NCBI GenBank assembly: GCA_032718475.1
Contig: JAUCBJ010007113.1
Span: 1 to 64,000 of the forward strand
Direction of reading: 5' to 3'
Length of the DNA: 64,000 nt
DNA from: Nemertoderma westbladi
Taxonomy: Eukaryota > Xenacoelomorpha > Nemertodermatida > Nemertodermatidae
Shown here: positions 1 to 10,635 of the stretch, one piece after another
Layout of the letters: every line of letters starts with the position of its first letter
Position numbering within the stretch: position 1 is the stretch's first letter
Program-made: the position numbers and the translations under genes
The notes under the pieces: generated by a model
What the model was told of the DNA's origin: nothing
Seen by the model: the letters and a program-made list of their open reading frames with translations, nothing else
The model's database searches: none

Positions 1-390
1 GCACACTACTAGTATCCAAGGATACATAATAATACAGTGACATTCTGGAAGGCATTGACTAACGGACAAATGGCCCGAATGTGTGTAATTTGTGACAAGT
101 TGTGTGTATGGTATTTGTGAGTTTATAGGTGAATGTTACTGCTAAGGTGTGTTTACAGTAGCCAGTCGCAATCGTAAAGTAACCTAACTCTCCAAGGAAT
201 ACCTGAAGTACATCTAAGCCTTTGGGACGGACAGTCGAGTGACTTGTGCCGGTTGTCGTTGTCGTTGTGCGGCTACGTCGTTGGCGAAAGTACAGCGGCG
301 ACGACATATCGGCGCTGAGGATCTCGTACTGTCCGGGGGTTAATTGGAGTAGGCAGCGACGCTCGCTAGCCTAAATATAAACTCCTTATA
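1..390. other. Unassigned CpG-richer sequence, no gene seen
   Basis: No convincing exon, RNA gene or transposon was recognised. The stretch has more CpG than the AT-rich DNA after 2.4 kb, a property shared with the next 1.4 kb. A short minus-strand open frame with a threonine run is low-complexity and looks like chance. Confidence 0.4.
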
Positions 391-723
391 ATGTGGATAA
401 ACTCATATATAGCAGACATGACGGAGTTGATAGAAGATGGTCTTGGTATCGAGGAACGATGTACTCTACTTTTACAAGCGTTTGTTGATAGCTTAATACG
501 CGGCGACGTTAGTCCAACTACTGCGGAGGACGATGGTCGTTATATCGAACCGCCAATGTCCCAAGAGCAGCCCGCGCGCGAGTTGGACTATAGAAAATTC
601 GCTGCTCGATATACGCAGCGTAATGGTACGTATATGGTCTTCTTAACCACTGGTCATCCTATCGATTTACACAATACTGACTATGTCGACTATATATCCT
701 GCCCAGCGGAGTCGGAACCATAA
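391..723 (+). CDS. Hypothetical 110-residue ORF
   Basis: An uninterrupted frame of 110 codons with Met start and TAA stop in CpG-richer DNA. The protein is acidic at the start (MTELIEDGLGIEE) and ends in an aromatic/acidic segment (DYVDYISCPAESEP). No signal peptide, membrane segment or known motif is visible, and I do not recognise the family. It could be a real small gene, one exon of a larger gene, or a fragment of a mobile element related to the basic tail at 1,536-1,751. Codon content looks more gene-like than the surrounding AT-rich DNA, but length alone does not prove coding. Confidence 0.3.
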   Translation: MWINSYIADMTELIEDGLGIEERCTLLLQAFVDSLIRGDVSPTTAEDDGRYIEPPMSQEQPARELDYRKFAARYTQRNGTYMVFLTTGHPIDLHNTDYVDYISCPAESEP

Positions 724-1535
724 ACTGAAATCCGAATGCGAAAATTCTATTCGAAATCGACTCGAAAGAAAAGGCACTAAAGAAACAAATAAACGCGGTA
801 ACTCCAACGTATATTTGGAATTCTTGATAGAATCATTGTAACTACAAATAAATATCATCCGCGTTTCCCCTACCAGACGTGCGTCTTGGGTATTATTACG
901 GTAAATGCCCTAGACCCAGCCAATAAACGGAAAGACATAAACATCCACGGAAACGTTGTGTTAAATACAGTTGTGTTCGTTATATTTACTGGAGTTTCGA
1001 GCGAAACTTGTTTGACGTATCACCTATGCTCACTCGGCTCTAACGATCCTAGAGTAAACCTACGATCAGAGTCCCGGAATACTCGGTCAAACCTCCTCAT
1101 TCCTTAGTTGGACCTCAGACCTGCGATCCTGGTGGTGTCGCGGATCCTCGCGGACGGTATTCACTGTTCAAAGATCTAGTGCTACCCTAACAATTAATCG
1201 GTAACACTCCGACAGTGATTTCTAGCTAGCCGCCCATCTTACCTAGCCGGATTGTGACGCGGACACCTAATATCACTATCCAACCGTATGGTCGTCCCCG
1301 TTTAACGCGATACAACCCCTCATCAAGGTGAAGGAGAGCTTTGTACGAAACGAGTTAAACGCTATTCTATAAAGATCAAAAGAGAAACCTGCGTTTGTTC
1401 AGATAAACGTAAGTTATAACAGTAAGTCCAGTCGATAAACGAATTGGCCTTATCTCAATTCGATTGGGAAATCCAGGATCTCTAAGAAGTTATCGAACTT
1501 GGACGATCCTATTCTCTGCGAGAGTTTTTGGATGA
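724..1535. other. No gene recognised
   Basis: This stretch shows no recognisable domain on either strand. It keeps the moderately CpG-rich composition of the flanking coding-like segments and contains GTAAGT-type strings near 1,408 and 1,422 that could be donors, without a matching convincing exon. Confidence 0.35.
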
Positions 1536-1751
1536 ACGTATCCAGCTACGAGCGGAGGAAAATCAGCTCGAGGAGAAGCATATCGAAACGGCAGATACCT
1601 CGACCATAAACCTACACCTTCTGATGCAATCATATTGCACCCTTCACCCAGGAGTTATGGCCCTCCTAGTAAAGTGGCTCCCCCCAAAGAGAAAAAGACT
1701 CTTGCTAGCCTCAAAAAACTGCGTAAACGCCGTCTGCGTAAGAAAGACTAA
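1536..1751 (+). CDS. Possible coding segment with Lys/Arg-rich C-terminus
   Basis: Seventy-one open codons end at TAA. The last part is strongly basic: after a proline-rich stretch it reads KEKKTLASLKKLRKRRLRKK, close to the stop. There is no Met at its head, so if real it is a 3' exon or the tail of a disrupted frame. Such tails occur in nucleic-acid-binding proteins, including retroelement Gag and integrase, but no family-specific motif is visible. A chance frame is possible. Confidence 0.25.
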   Translation, partial: TYPATSGGKSARGEAYRNGRYLDHKPTPSDAIILHPSPRSYGPPSKVAPPKEKKTLASLKKLRKRRLRKKD

Positions 1752-2118
1752 CTGTTTAGAGTATCTTTATGTTTTAGAAACTGTGATTTTTATATTTTAT
1801 AGACTGAAAATCCCATTTTCTGGGAGCGGTGTAAAAGCTTTTACTGAATTGTCCGGTTATTTTTCCTTATTTTTCCCGTAAAGTACTCTGTAGTTGGTTT
1901 ACCAGGCATAAAAAGGCCGTGTCCTTGCTGTACTGGTGTTTTAGCGGACATAAAAGCTATTTCTTCTGTATTTGTACTTTAGAGGACATAATCCGTAATT
2001 CCGTGACGTAAAAGCTCGATACTCTTGAAAACAGTGTCGCTACCATGACGACGGCTAGCAGCTGATATTGCCACGTCGACGTTTCTTTGTTTCTCTGTTC
2101 TCTCGTTGTTCATGTTGA

Positions 2119-2183
2119 CCAATCAGAGCGTTTGTGATCTCTGTGTTGGAGGTATATACAGAAACTCAGTAGTTCAGTGTTAT
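2119..2183 (+). promoter_or_regulatory. Possible Pol II promoter (CCAAT + TATA)
   Basis: A CCAAT box within GACCAATCAGAGCG (from 2,117) is followed 27 bp later by GGTATATACA (TATA-like at 2,153-2,158). Initiator-like TCAGT strings lie 13 and 22 bp downstream, closer than the usual 28-33 bp. The layout resembles a core promoter or the U3/R part of an LTR, but no second LTR was found. Confidence 0.3.
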
Positions 2184-2185
2184 GT

Positions 2186-4550
2186 TTTTGTCCAGAGCCT
2201 AAGAACCGGCTTTGGCACCTCCGTGTTTTAGTTTTTAGTCTTACACTAGTAGGTTTAATTATAAAGGGCATATATCCTTTAACGCACCTACCTGACTCAT
2301 GGAATCACTGCTAACTGATCATACATACTGACTGCTGAAACATTGCAAACTCATAACAATCAGTGTTTTCATTGTTGTTTTATACTGCTATTTACCGTCA
2401 GTTCTTCATAATATGGTTGATGAATAATTATATTTGGAATAACGATAAATCACCCCGAAACCCAATATTCTTGATATACCGAAGGTAAGAGAGAAGGGTT
2501 ATACATAACGATTGTGACTTATGTTAAAGTGGTTTGAAGTGAATCTAATGTTATTTGATAGACCCTACATGATTCAGTCTGTGTTCCTTTTATATGTGAC
2601 TAAAATCAGTGAAGATTGGCAGATTAGTGTGCAGTATTGTGCAGCATTGTGTATGAGTGAGTCTGTTAAAGAAGCAATTCCTAAAGAATGCGCCATATAT
2701 GTGAATTATAATTAAGCCATATCGTTGTGAGTAGTTTAAGTCATAACTCTGTTTATATAGATAAAGCGCCACGTCCTAAAGGAACTGTTAATATTCCCGA
2801 AGGTAAATAATATTGTCAGAGATTATATAATACTGTCAGTCGAATAATACATTAGGCTTACATAGCAATAAAATTAAACCGTCGAACCCAATCTCCCGGG
2901 AATCTCCAGCGGGTGAATGGTCGCGCACGGATTGGTTTCGACTAGTGTAGTGAATCAAATACTTGTCATAGACTAAAAACCGATTTAATATCTAGAAGAC
3001 ATCTTAATTTGGTGGGTTAAACTGCCAAAGGTCTGAAAGCGCGAACAGCATCCTCGAGTTCATATGGCATTAAACGGTATCATTTTCAAAGTCAAGATCT
3101 CGAGATGATCAGCTTGGATGTGGACTACTTAAAACCATCTAATGGGTATAATAGCTAAAATGGGTATCAAATGGCTAAAACCATCTAAAGACATATCCAG
3201 AGTGTCTGAATGCATGAAATAAAATGCTAGATAAGGTGCTAGATATATCCCATGATATCCAATGTATCCCATGATATAAAACTTAAAAATAACTCAAATG
3301 AATATGGGTTACCAATCAGTTGCGGAAGCAAATGTCATTGAACCGTTACAGAGGATCTCCCAGCAGGGATATCATAGGCATATTTTTCATCAAATTAGTC
3401 CCTGAAGTGAAAAGATAAAATTGGTGCCTAGTTGCTACAACTAGGATTCCAATGGATCCCAAAATCAAATGAGACACCCCTGAATTGGTTTTTGATATAC
3501 CTATTTTTTTCCATTGTGAATAATTTGGTTTAATAACTGAGAACACCTGCTACAACTGAGAATAATTCCGTGGTACTTTCCTAAAGTATCTGTGATGTAA
3601 TACCAGTCGAGGTTAATGAACTCTTACCCTGACATGGGCGCCAGAATATCATTATTACAATATTAACTCCTCGGATAATTGATCTTCGGTTAATGTATTA
3701 TAAATATTAGGTGATGGGCTTATTGAGTTGGGATATTAGATAGGTATACTATTACTGTATAGTTTATTGACCTTTGGTTGATGTATTGTAAAAGAAGTTA
3801 ATAAAATAGTTTTATAGTAAATATAAATAAAATAGTTTACCAACACCGATCGTGTTGGATTTAATATTATTTCTAAGTTTAATATATCTAACATTTATAT
3901 CTCTATAAATCATATTTTGAACTTACATAACATACAACAACAGTATCGTTCCCAATCAGGATGAGCCTTCTCTGGACTGACATATTCTGTTTTTAATTCT
4001 TGTGGTGCTGCTTTTGATCTGTATCTACATTATAATACTACATACATATTAATAAATGCATCTTGAATTATTGTGTATAAGCAATTGCTTATTACTTCAA
4101 TCTGTTTGACCTTGACCTTTATGTAATCGGCTGTTTAATTTTATTTATTTATCAACGATTGTTATGAACTTCAATTTCCTTGACTTCTACGAAATTGACC
4201 TTTTAATTAAACTTATTTGTTTATCAACTTAATTGATGATTGTTTTTATACAATTAGGAGTTGGACGGGCCCATACAACCGCTCCACTACAACTACTTAC
4301 CTATCCGTGAGTATAATTTGGAAGACAACCCACCGCAACGAGGTATATTCGTTAGTTCCTCATCAAAAAAGACTTTGTAGATTTAATATAAGTCTGGTCC
4401 GACTTATTACTGGACTTTTAAAGGTTTAGCAGTACAATAATTACAAAACAATACACTTCCTTAGTTCCTTAGTTTTTCAGATGAAGGATAGTGATCTCTA
4501 TCAACTGTATGAACATATAAATGTAAACCTATAACCACTAAGTATAATAT
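2186..4550. other. AT-rich intergenic DNA, nothing recognised
   Basis: No gene, RNA or typed repeat could be supported. Open frames here are short and scattered across both strands. Confidence 0.4.
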
Positions 4551-4554
4551 ACTT

Positions 4555-4625
4555 ACATTCGTATATAAACTTAGTATATACTTTATATATTATATAATGT
4601 ATATGCTAAGTTTATATACGAATGT
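4555..4625. repeat. Perfect-looking hairpin with 27-bp arms
   Basis: The left arm (4,555-4,581) and right arm (4,599-4,625) are reverse complements with one mismatch, around a 17-bp AT-only loop. The arm core is TCGTATATAAACTTAG. It may be a tiny palindromic MITE or a cruciform-prone site. Confidence 0.7.
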
Positions 4626-4763
4626 CTATATTATAATTTTATATGATTAAAGTATTACATGAAAATACATTAAATTCACTTCCATCATTATCATACGGCA
4701 TTGTGAGTATTAAAGAACCAGTGAGATATCTTATCGACTATACACTGTAGTAGATCTCTTACA

Positions 4764-4928
4764 ATGGTTTACATGATGATCACAATGGGAAACAAAACAG
4801 AATTGTCAACAGAGAAATTACAGACCATCATTAATTCTGCAGGTTTCCCTGATAGATGGCGAATGAACCTTCAACTTCAGATCAGAAAGACACTATACGA
4901 GATGAGGACTACAGATCCATATTCTTGA
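4764..4928 (+). pseudogene. Coding fragment (5' part), broken by frameshift and LINE insertion
   Basis: A Met-started frame of 54 codons reads like a real protein (for example STEKLQTIINSAGFPDRWR). It stops at TGA 4,926. The neighbouring frame then stays open across 4,930-5,013 (GKLTWEDYAHLSGL), suggesting a one-base frameshift. The LINE insertion at 5,013 separates this from its continuation at 8,553-8,636. I do not recognise the protein family. It may be an exon of a host gene, a processed pseudogene or part of a DNA transposon. Confidence 0.35.
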
Positions 4929-5020
4929 TTTGGGATTCGACAAATCTTCAAAAAGCTTTTCTGACGGGAAACTGACTTGGGAAGATTATGCCCATCTCTC
5001 CGGTTTGACTACTACTACTA

Positions 5021-7843
5021 CTAGATCGAGCGAACTCGGACAGTGGAAATGAGATCCTTCCAGGCTTCCCGATTCTCCATAGTTGTCGCAATTTCGTTTC
5101 TCCCAAGTTCAGTATCCCTTTCAAGTTGATCTATATATGTTATGGCTGGACGTCCACGACTACGCTTTTCATGAGTTGGTTGCCAGAAAAGTAGATCTGG
5201 TATGACCTCGTCTTTACTTCGCCAGCAGTGCCCACTGAATCTTAATCTGTGTTCACGGAGGGTGGTTGATACAGGTGGTATTGTACCATAAAGCTCGGCG
5301 TTTGTCATGTGTTGTCTCCAGCTGATGTTTAGGGCTGCCCTTAGTAGTCTTGTGTAGCAACCATCAATTCGTTGTTCAAGTGATTTAGTGAGTGTCCAGG
5401 TCTCACCCCCATATAAAAAAACACTTTCCACTGTGGCTCGAAAGAACTTAGTCTTCAGGTGCCTGTATAGATCTGATTTCCAGATGGTATCCATTTTTGA
5501 TAGAGCTACCCAAGCGTTTGCTTTCCTAACTTCTATGTCCTTTTTGCTACTCTCTATCCATGTTCCAAGGTACTGGAAGTTATCGACCTTCCTTAGTTGA
5601 TTATTATCAATGGTTGTCAAGTTTCCATCAACATTAAAGGTCATGAATTCGGTCTTTGTAGCATTTATATGCAATCCAACCTCCTTAGCAGCCCTCTCCA
5701 CTTTATTTAGTAGAAGCTGTGCATCTGCTAGGGTATTAGAGAGCAGGGCAATGTCATCCGCAAAGTCGGTGTCTGTGACTGTAGTTGCCGGATATCTACT
5801 ACTTCTGCGTTCTTGAAGTGTGAATCCCAGGTCTTCACCCTTTGTGGCCGTCCTCATTGCGTAATCCAGCACAATTACAAATAGTAATAGTAATAATGTG
5901 TCACCTTGCAGTACGCCAGCCAGGATTGAGAAAAACTCAGTATCACCATCTGGTGAGAGTACCTGCGCTTCTGTGTCACAATATAACAATCCAATGCCAT
6001 CAACAATTACTTCTGGTATTCCATAAGCTCTTAGGATTTCAAGCATTTTACCTCTATGGATGGAGTCGAATGCCTTCTTGAAGTCCACAAAAGTCATGAC
6101 AGCGGGGAGATTCTTTGACTTAATTCCTTCAATCAGTCTCCGTAGTGCAAGTATCTGAGCTATTGTTGATCTACTTGGTCGAAATCCGTTTTGGCTCTTA
6201 CGCAGTAGTTTCTCTATGTGAGGCCTAATCCTATATAGAATCATTTTATTGTATATTTTGGCAGCTACCACAAGCAGACAGATCCCACGATAGTTTGTTG
6301 GTATGCCAAGGTCTCCTTTCTTGGGGAGAGGCTTTAGTTGACCTTTAGTCCAAATTGGTGGTGGCTTTTCCCCTTTTAACATCCGGTTGCAAACATTCAA
6401 TAATGGTCTGTTTAGCACTCCGGTTTTCCATACCTCCGCTGGGATTTCATCTAATCCACTCGCTTTATTATTGGACATGCTTTTAATGCTTCTTTGGAGT
6501 TCGGCAGGTGTGAAGTCCCCTGTTTCGATAGGTAGTGTCTTGTCATATATTTTCCTTGTAGGGCTGACCTCGATGTTTGGTGGCTGCCCAAGCAAGTTGC
6601 TGAAGTGATTTTTCCACTTCCCAACACGTTCTTCAGGACTATCGGCTTTGAGGCGCCCCTTTGCACAACTTTTCCAACCAGCTACCTCATTTACAGTTTG
6701 CCAGGTAAGTCTTGATTGTTGCTGTATGTGAGCAGTTGTAATTGCTTCAGTTTTATCCTGTATGTACTTTTCCTGGCTGATGTTGTAGGCCAATTTAAGA
6801 TCGTCCTTAGCTTTCTCAACCATGTTAATGTTTTCAGTTGTTGGTTGTTCGGTTTTAACTTTGTAGGCTATCTTAAGATCTTCTCTCTTACAAGTAACCT
6901 CAGCGTTTTGCCATGGCACATATTGTTTTCGTTTGGGTTTCTGGGGGATATGCCTCTTAGCTGATTCCTTGTGGGCTGTTATTATATTCTGGTATATTGA
7001 ATTGGTGGATTGGTCTTCATCCATTGACTGAAGTGCTTCAAAGCGGTTTTGAACTTCTAGTGTATAAGCATCCTTTACAGCATTGTCAGTTCTGAGTTTT
7101 TCCCAGTCATATTTGATTTGCTTGCTTGTCCTGGGTTTGCTGCCTCTCAAACTGAGTCTGATCTCTGCAGTCACAATTCTGTGGTCCGAACCAATTAGGT
7201 TGAACGAGCTGTATGCCTCGCAGTTGATCATGCTGTTTCTCCACTTTTTGTTTATGAGGATGTAATCCAGTTGTGCTTTGGTTCCATTAGGGTATTGAAA
7301 GGTGCATAGCTTCCCCTTACTCTTTTCGAATGTGTTGTTTGTTGGTATCAATTCACATTCTTCCATTAGGTCTAAAAGTAAGTACCCATTTCTGTTAGAA
7401 CTGGTGTTATAGGTGTAACCCTTGATGTCTTCTGGGCCAATTTGGGCATTCAGGTCACCAGCAATGACTTTAACATTGTGTTTCGGAATGTCCTTTATAA
7501 GTCCAGTCAGTTCTTCATAAAACTTGACTGCTTGTTCTGGCTCTGAGGCATTGGTTGGCTTGTAGCAACATATAACTGTTGCCTTGGGATTCCCATCAAA
7601 TGTTGCGATCATAACCCTGGAATTTATAGATTCGATGTTGTTTAGGGTCTTAAGTGCAAATGGGCTTAGCAGAATTCCTACTCCACCAATTGATGCATTG
7701 GCCGAGTTTCTTACTGCTGAGCTTGTTACTAACGTGCATCCATTTCCAATGTCATTGTACTTCATGGCAGTGTCTTCATGACAAATCCGATGTTCTTGGA
7801 TGCAGATGATGTCGATGTTATATTCCATTGCCAGAGCGACCAT
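5021..7843 (-). CDS. LINE endonuclease-reverse transcriptase, mostly intact
   Basis: The 940-codon frame has an APE-type endonuclease followed by a reverse transcriptase, which nick the target and prime cDNA on it. Endonuclease motifs: QEHR (16-19), GDLNAQIG (129-136), SDHRIV (219-224). RT motif A is FVDFKKAFDSI near residue 585, motif B GVLQGD near 642, and the catalytic FADD near 694. The C-terminal RLRFSGHCW motif lies near 868. Motif B is damaged: GDT is followed by LLLLLF, where the related copy near 40,360 has FAPLLF, so the conserved proline is lost. The frame begins inside the endonuclease because an 8-base deletion near 7,868 shifts the true N-terminus into the frame of 7,845-8,054. 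The copy is therefore probably inactive. Confidence 0.85.
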   Translation of the reverse strand: MVALAMEYNIDIICIQEHRICHEDTAMKYNDIGNGCTLVTSSAVRNSANASIGGVGILLSPFALKTLNNIESINSRVMIATFDGNPKATVICCYKPTNASEPEQAVKFYEELTGLIKDIPKHNVKVIAGDLNAQIGPEDIKGYTYNTSSNRNGYLLLDLMEECELIPTNNTFEKSKGKLCTFQYPNGTKAQLDYILINKKWRNSMINCEAYSSFNLIGSDHRIVTAEIRLSLRGSKPRTSKQIKYDWEKLRTDNAVKDAYTLEVQNRFEALQSMDEDQSTNSIYQNIITAHKESAKRHIPQKPKRKQYVPWQNAEVTCKREDLKIAYKVKTEQPTTENINMVEKAKDDLKLAYNISQEKYIQDKTEAITTAHIQQQSRLTWQTVNEVAGWKSCAKGRLKADSPEERVGKWKNHFSNLLGQPPNIEVSPTRKIYDKTLPIETGDFTPAELQRSIKSMSNNKASGLDEIPAEVWKTGVLNRPLLNVCNRMLKGEKPPPIWTKGQLKPLPKKGDLGIPTNYRGICLLVVAAKIYNKMILYRIRPHIEKLLRKSQNGFRPSRSTIAQILALRRLIEGIKSKNLPAVMTFVDFKKAFDSIHRGKMLEILRAYGIPEVIVDGIGLLYCDTEAQVLSPDGDTEFFSILAGVLQGDTLLLLLFVIVLDYAMRTATKGEDLGFTLQERRSSRYPATTVTDTDFADDIALLSNTLADAQLLLNKVERAAKEVGLHINATKTEFMTFNVDGNLTTIDNNQLRKVDNFQYLGTWIESSKKDIEVRKANAWVALSKMDTIWKSDLYRHLKTKFFRATVESVFLYGGETWTLTKSLEQRIDGCYTRLLRAALNISWRQHMTNAELYGTIPPVSTTLREHRLRFSGHCWRSKDEVIPDLLFWQPTHEKRSRGRPAITYIDQLERDTELGRNEIATTMENREAWKDLISTVRVRSI

Positions 7844-7844
7844 G

Positions 7845-8054
7845 TCACCCTGTTTGGTATGTGCTTTCAGCGTTCATTGTAGCAATCTTTAGTGTCTTTT
7901 TACATTTCAACAGGTTGGTTCTTCTTTCTTCTCGGTCTTCTGTTCCAGTAGCCAATTTATCGACCCCAGCCTGGTGTACCACTGAGGGACGCGGTCCTTG
8001 TTGACCCGGGTGACGACCAAGCCGGAGTTTCTCCTGGAGGGTACTCATACTCAT
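7845..8054 (-). pseudogene. N-terminal part of the LINE ORF, frameshifted
   Basis: It encodes the basic leader and the first strand of the endonuclease (KTLKIATMNA), then ends at a stop. The copy at 63,575 keeps 8 extra bases at the equivalent point (after ATGAACGC) and reads straight through as MNARTLKAHSKQGDM. The deletion is therefore specific to this copy. An overlapping 78-codon frame upstream (7,957-8,193, MDRRKVINQRLDMLTRS...) is also conserved in the 63.5-kb copy and may be a short ORF1 or untranslated leader. Confidence 0.7.
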
Positions 8055-8552
8055 ATCTTTCAGTTGCGGGAGTAAACCGCTTGTGGTCGCAACTCCTACA
8101 AGCGTCTTCGCAGTAGATCGCCGTTGGTTGATTACCTTCCACCGACCTTGTCAGCATGTCTAGCCGTTGGTTGATTACCTTCCGCCTATCCATGGCCTAC
8201 AGCCCTGCTGCCGACTGTAAGGGTCCTTTTGTTACACCCTGAACCAAGTGTGCCTCCTGGGTTAGGTTACCTAACACTAGTAGAGGAGCATCCAGTATAG
8301 ACAGGGCGGGGCGTGTATCATCTCTAATGCAGATGCGTATCAAGCCTTTGCCTTCAATAGTGCCCTAGGCGCTATAGCCCTCAATGACTTCTTTAGTTGA
8401 CGGGGCTGAACCAACCCACTCTTGATCAACTAAATAATGAATAGGCTATGCTTATCGGGCCTGCCCTACTGGGCTGGCAGCTACAGGTAGTACCACATTA
8501 CTGCCATAGTGGTAGCCGGATCTGGGGACCTGACCTGACCGGCTTGACTACT

Positions 8553-8636
8553 TTCCCAAAATCCAAACAAATGCGCGTCCGTCAAGTGGCCCTATCCAAT
8601 GAAACCAGGGATATTCTAAATGCATTTGACACGTAG
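8553..8636 (+). pseudogene. Coding fragment (3' part) downstream of LINE insertion
   Basis: Immediately after the LINE's target duplication the plus strand continues in frame for 27 codons to TAG (PKSKQMRVRQVALSNETRD then ILNAFDT). Read across the excised LINE, it joins the GKLTWEDYAHLSGL frame left of the insertion. This is the 3' end of the same unrecognised coding sequence as 4,764-4,928. Confidence 0.4.
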
Positions 8637-8639
8637 AAC

Positions 8640-9090
8640 ATTTTGCCTTAGTCACTAGGAGGAGTGCGAATCCATAGAAGTACTGTTGTGTTATAGGTAC
8701 ACACCCCATCCCCACCCCCCTCAAAATATTAAAATGTTTATTTTATTGCAGTAGCTAGTTTATGCTATTTCTTTCTATGGTCATGTTCGAAAACATGTTA
8801 GCAAATTTAAAAAAATAAAAATTGTTCTAGGAAAAATATTTTGTGTTGTAGAACTTTTAATAAAAGTAATAAAAAAATTAATGTACTATTTTTCATATTG
8901 ATATGCTGCCAGTATGCTAAACAAATGTGATCGCGAGACTGAATCAAAGGTCTCCTTGGTCCCACAACCTTTAAGGAACCCATTATGGTTTTCACATAAC
9001 ATACTCTCAACGTGATCCCTGATACGAATCAATATAATTAATGTAGATAGGACAATATGATAATGCTCTCCATAGCGAAAAATATCAACT
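8640..9090. other. No gene recognised
   Basis: AT-rich sequence with a short C-rich patch near 8,705-8,722. It could hold the 3' untranslated region of the broken frame ending at 8,636, but no AATAAA with convincing context was identified. Confidence 0.3.
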
Positions 9091-9093
9091 GAC

Positions 9094-9164
9094 CCTGTTG
9101 GGGCTCGAACCCGGTACCTAGGTTGTACAACGTTATTCCCGTGCTCTGCCAGAAATAGCAACCA
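9094..9164 (-). repeat. tRNA-derived SINE head
   Basis: On the minus strand, an A-box-like TGGCAGAGCAC (9,141-9,151) is followed 29 bp later by a B box GGTTCGAGCCC (9,101-9,111). This is the spacing of a Pol III internal promoter. The remainder does not fold into a credible complete cloverleaf with an acceptor stem, so a SINE head fits better than a functional tRNA gene. Confidence 0.6.
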
Positions 9165-9169
9165 TGCCT

Positions 9170-10190
9170 CAAAGAATAACTATTATACAGTGTTGTAGAA
9201 ACCACTGTAACCCCGTAATGCCTGGCCCAGGCTGTTAATTAACGGTTAATGTGACGGTCAATTCACCGTCACTCACCCCACAACAACTCATTTATTATTA
9301 TTAATCAATATAATTATTTGCATAGCTTTACAGCAATCGAGATCAAAGAGATTCTATCGAAAAATCCGAATAATGCAAGATGCCCTCCTTTGGAAGTAAC
9401 ACATATGCTACTAGTACCAATAGCACCAACCTATTCTTTATCATTTATTAAGGCTGTTGGACTCTCTTTGTTATGTACAATATCTTTCAGGATTGGATTA
9501 ATGAGCTACAAACACCAGGTATTTTAAAGACCTCAGGGGGTCGCCATCTACTCGATTTGTTCTAACTCACACAACACCGCATGCATGAAGTGTCACTGTG
9601 GATCACTTCTGTATGAACTATTTCTGGAGACTAGCGCTGTATAGACAGTTATGTCACTTGGGTTAAAACATAAATATTGGAGGGCGCGTGGTAAGTGGTT
9701 TAGCTCATGTGGAATAAAAATAAGAAATGAACCATACGGCAATGGTTCGACAAACGTTGCCTGTTCCGCAAAGGTTTAGGAATCATTTCCGGAACTAACC
9801 TCTTCGCTTCACTACCTCTTCTTCAAGAAAAAATGCTCGAAAGTAATTCATATATATCATAAATGATGAATTTTTTATTTTTACAGACATTGTAATATAA
9901 TAATAATTACATTATAGAAGTAGTACATTTCATCAAATATTAAACAAACATGTTGGTGTGTGAAAATAAATTATTTATCATATTAAGTTATAAAATTAAT
10001 TGCTATTAAATTTCATGACAACAACATTCACGAAATAAACAAATAGTATTGTACCTCAGTTGCTGAAGATTGGTAATAATAAAAGCAACCATGATTACTA
10101 TGAATAAACAAGTTGATGGCTATGAATCAATATGTCCCAATGAACCTGTATGAATTGGGATCCTTTTATTAACATGTAATACAAAGGATT
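9170..10190. other. No gene recognised
   Basis: AT-rich DNA without recognisable coding or typed repeats. A hairpin-rich patch around 9,230-9,275 (GTGACGGTCAATTCACCGTCAC) is the only structure seen. Confidence 0.35.
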
Positions 10191-10635
10191 TCATTGAGTG
10201 AAACACAAAGTGAAGACAACCTCTGTTTATACAGCGTAGCTCCCAACATAAATCAAACCGAGTGCAGCTCCCCTTCATTGGATCCGATTTGTGGTGGGGA
10301 GGGAGGGGGGAGCGGGTGTTTAAAATGCAACGGAATCGGAATAAATTACCGATTGCTGCCTGACAAATCCCCAGCCTTCAGGGATCTCATCAATCGCGCG
10401 TATCAAGAACAGCGCGGTTAAATGCAATCATTAGACAGGCTAATTGGACAATGCAGATGTGCCCAGTTCGGATGGAAAATAATTAATGGGAGTTACGACA
10501 CAATGATTAGTTTCATTTGAAAGTACATGAAATCTAATTTGCAAACCGTCCCGTCATTCACTAATTAATTGTCAATTACTTTTACAAAATATTAACAAAT
10601 CACAAAAGTAAACAAATAATTAACAATAATTCAAA

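Larger units (their letters stand above)
5001..8552 (-). mobile_element. Full-length RTE-like APE-type LINE with 13-bp target duplication
   Basis: The element runs on the minus strand, with its 5' end near 8,540 (GTCAGGTCAGGTCCCC) and its 3' end in a short trinucleotide tail that reads (ACT)n on the plus strand at 5,009-5,023. The flanks CGGTTTGACTACT (5,001-5,013) and CGGCTTGACTACT (8,540-8,552) are a 13-bp target duplication with one mismatch, as expected for target-primed reverse transcription. The same 5' leader starts the copy at 62,678. Clade assignment (RTE-like) rests on overall domain order and the ATMN start of the endonuclease, and is tentative. Confidence 0.85.

Noticed and set aside
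1-1751. Endogenous viral origin for the CpG-rich coding-like segment and for the CpG-rich glutathione synthetase
   Set aside because: Only composition suggests it. No viral hallmark domain is visible in either place, and the synthetase is of ordinary eukaryotic type.
1880-2460. Solo LTR of a retrotransposon
   Set aside because: There is a TATA/CCAAT arrangement and a preceding basic reading frame, but no matching second LTR, primer-binding site or target duplication could be defined.
9094-9164. Functional tRNA gene
   Set aside because: A and B boxes are present but no complete acceptor stem or clear anticodon arm could be paired; a SINE head fits better. The same applies to 42,140-42,200.
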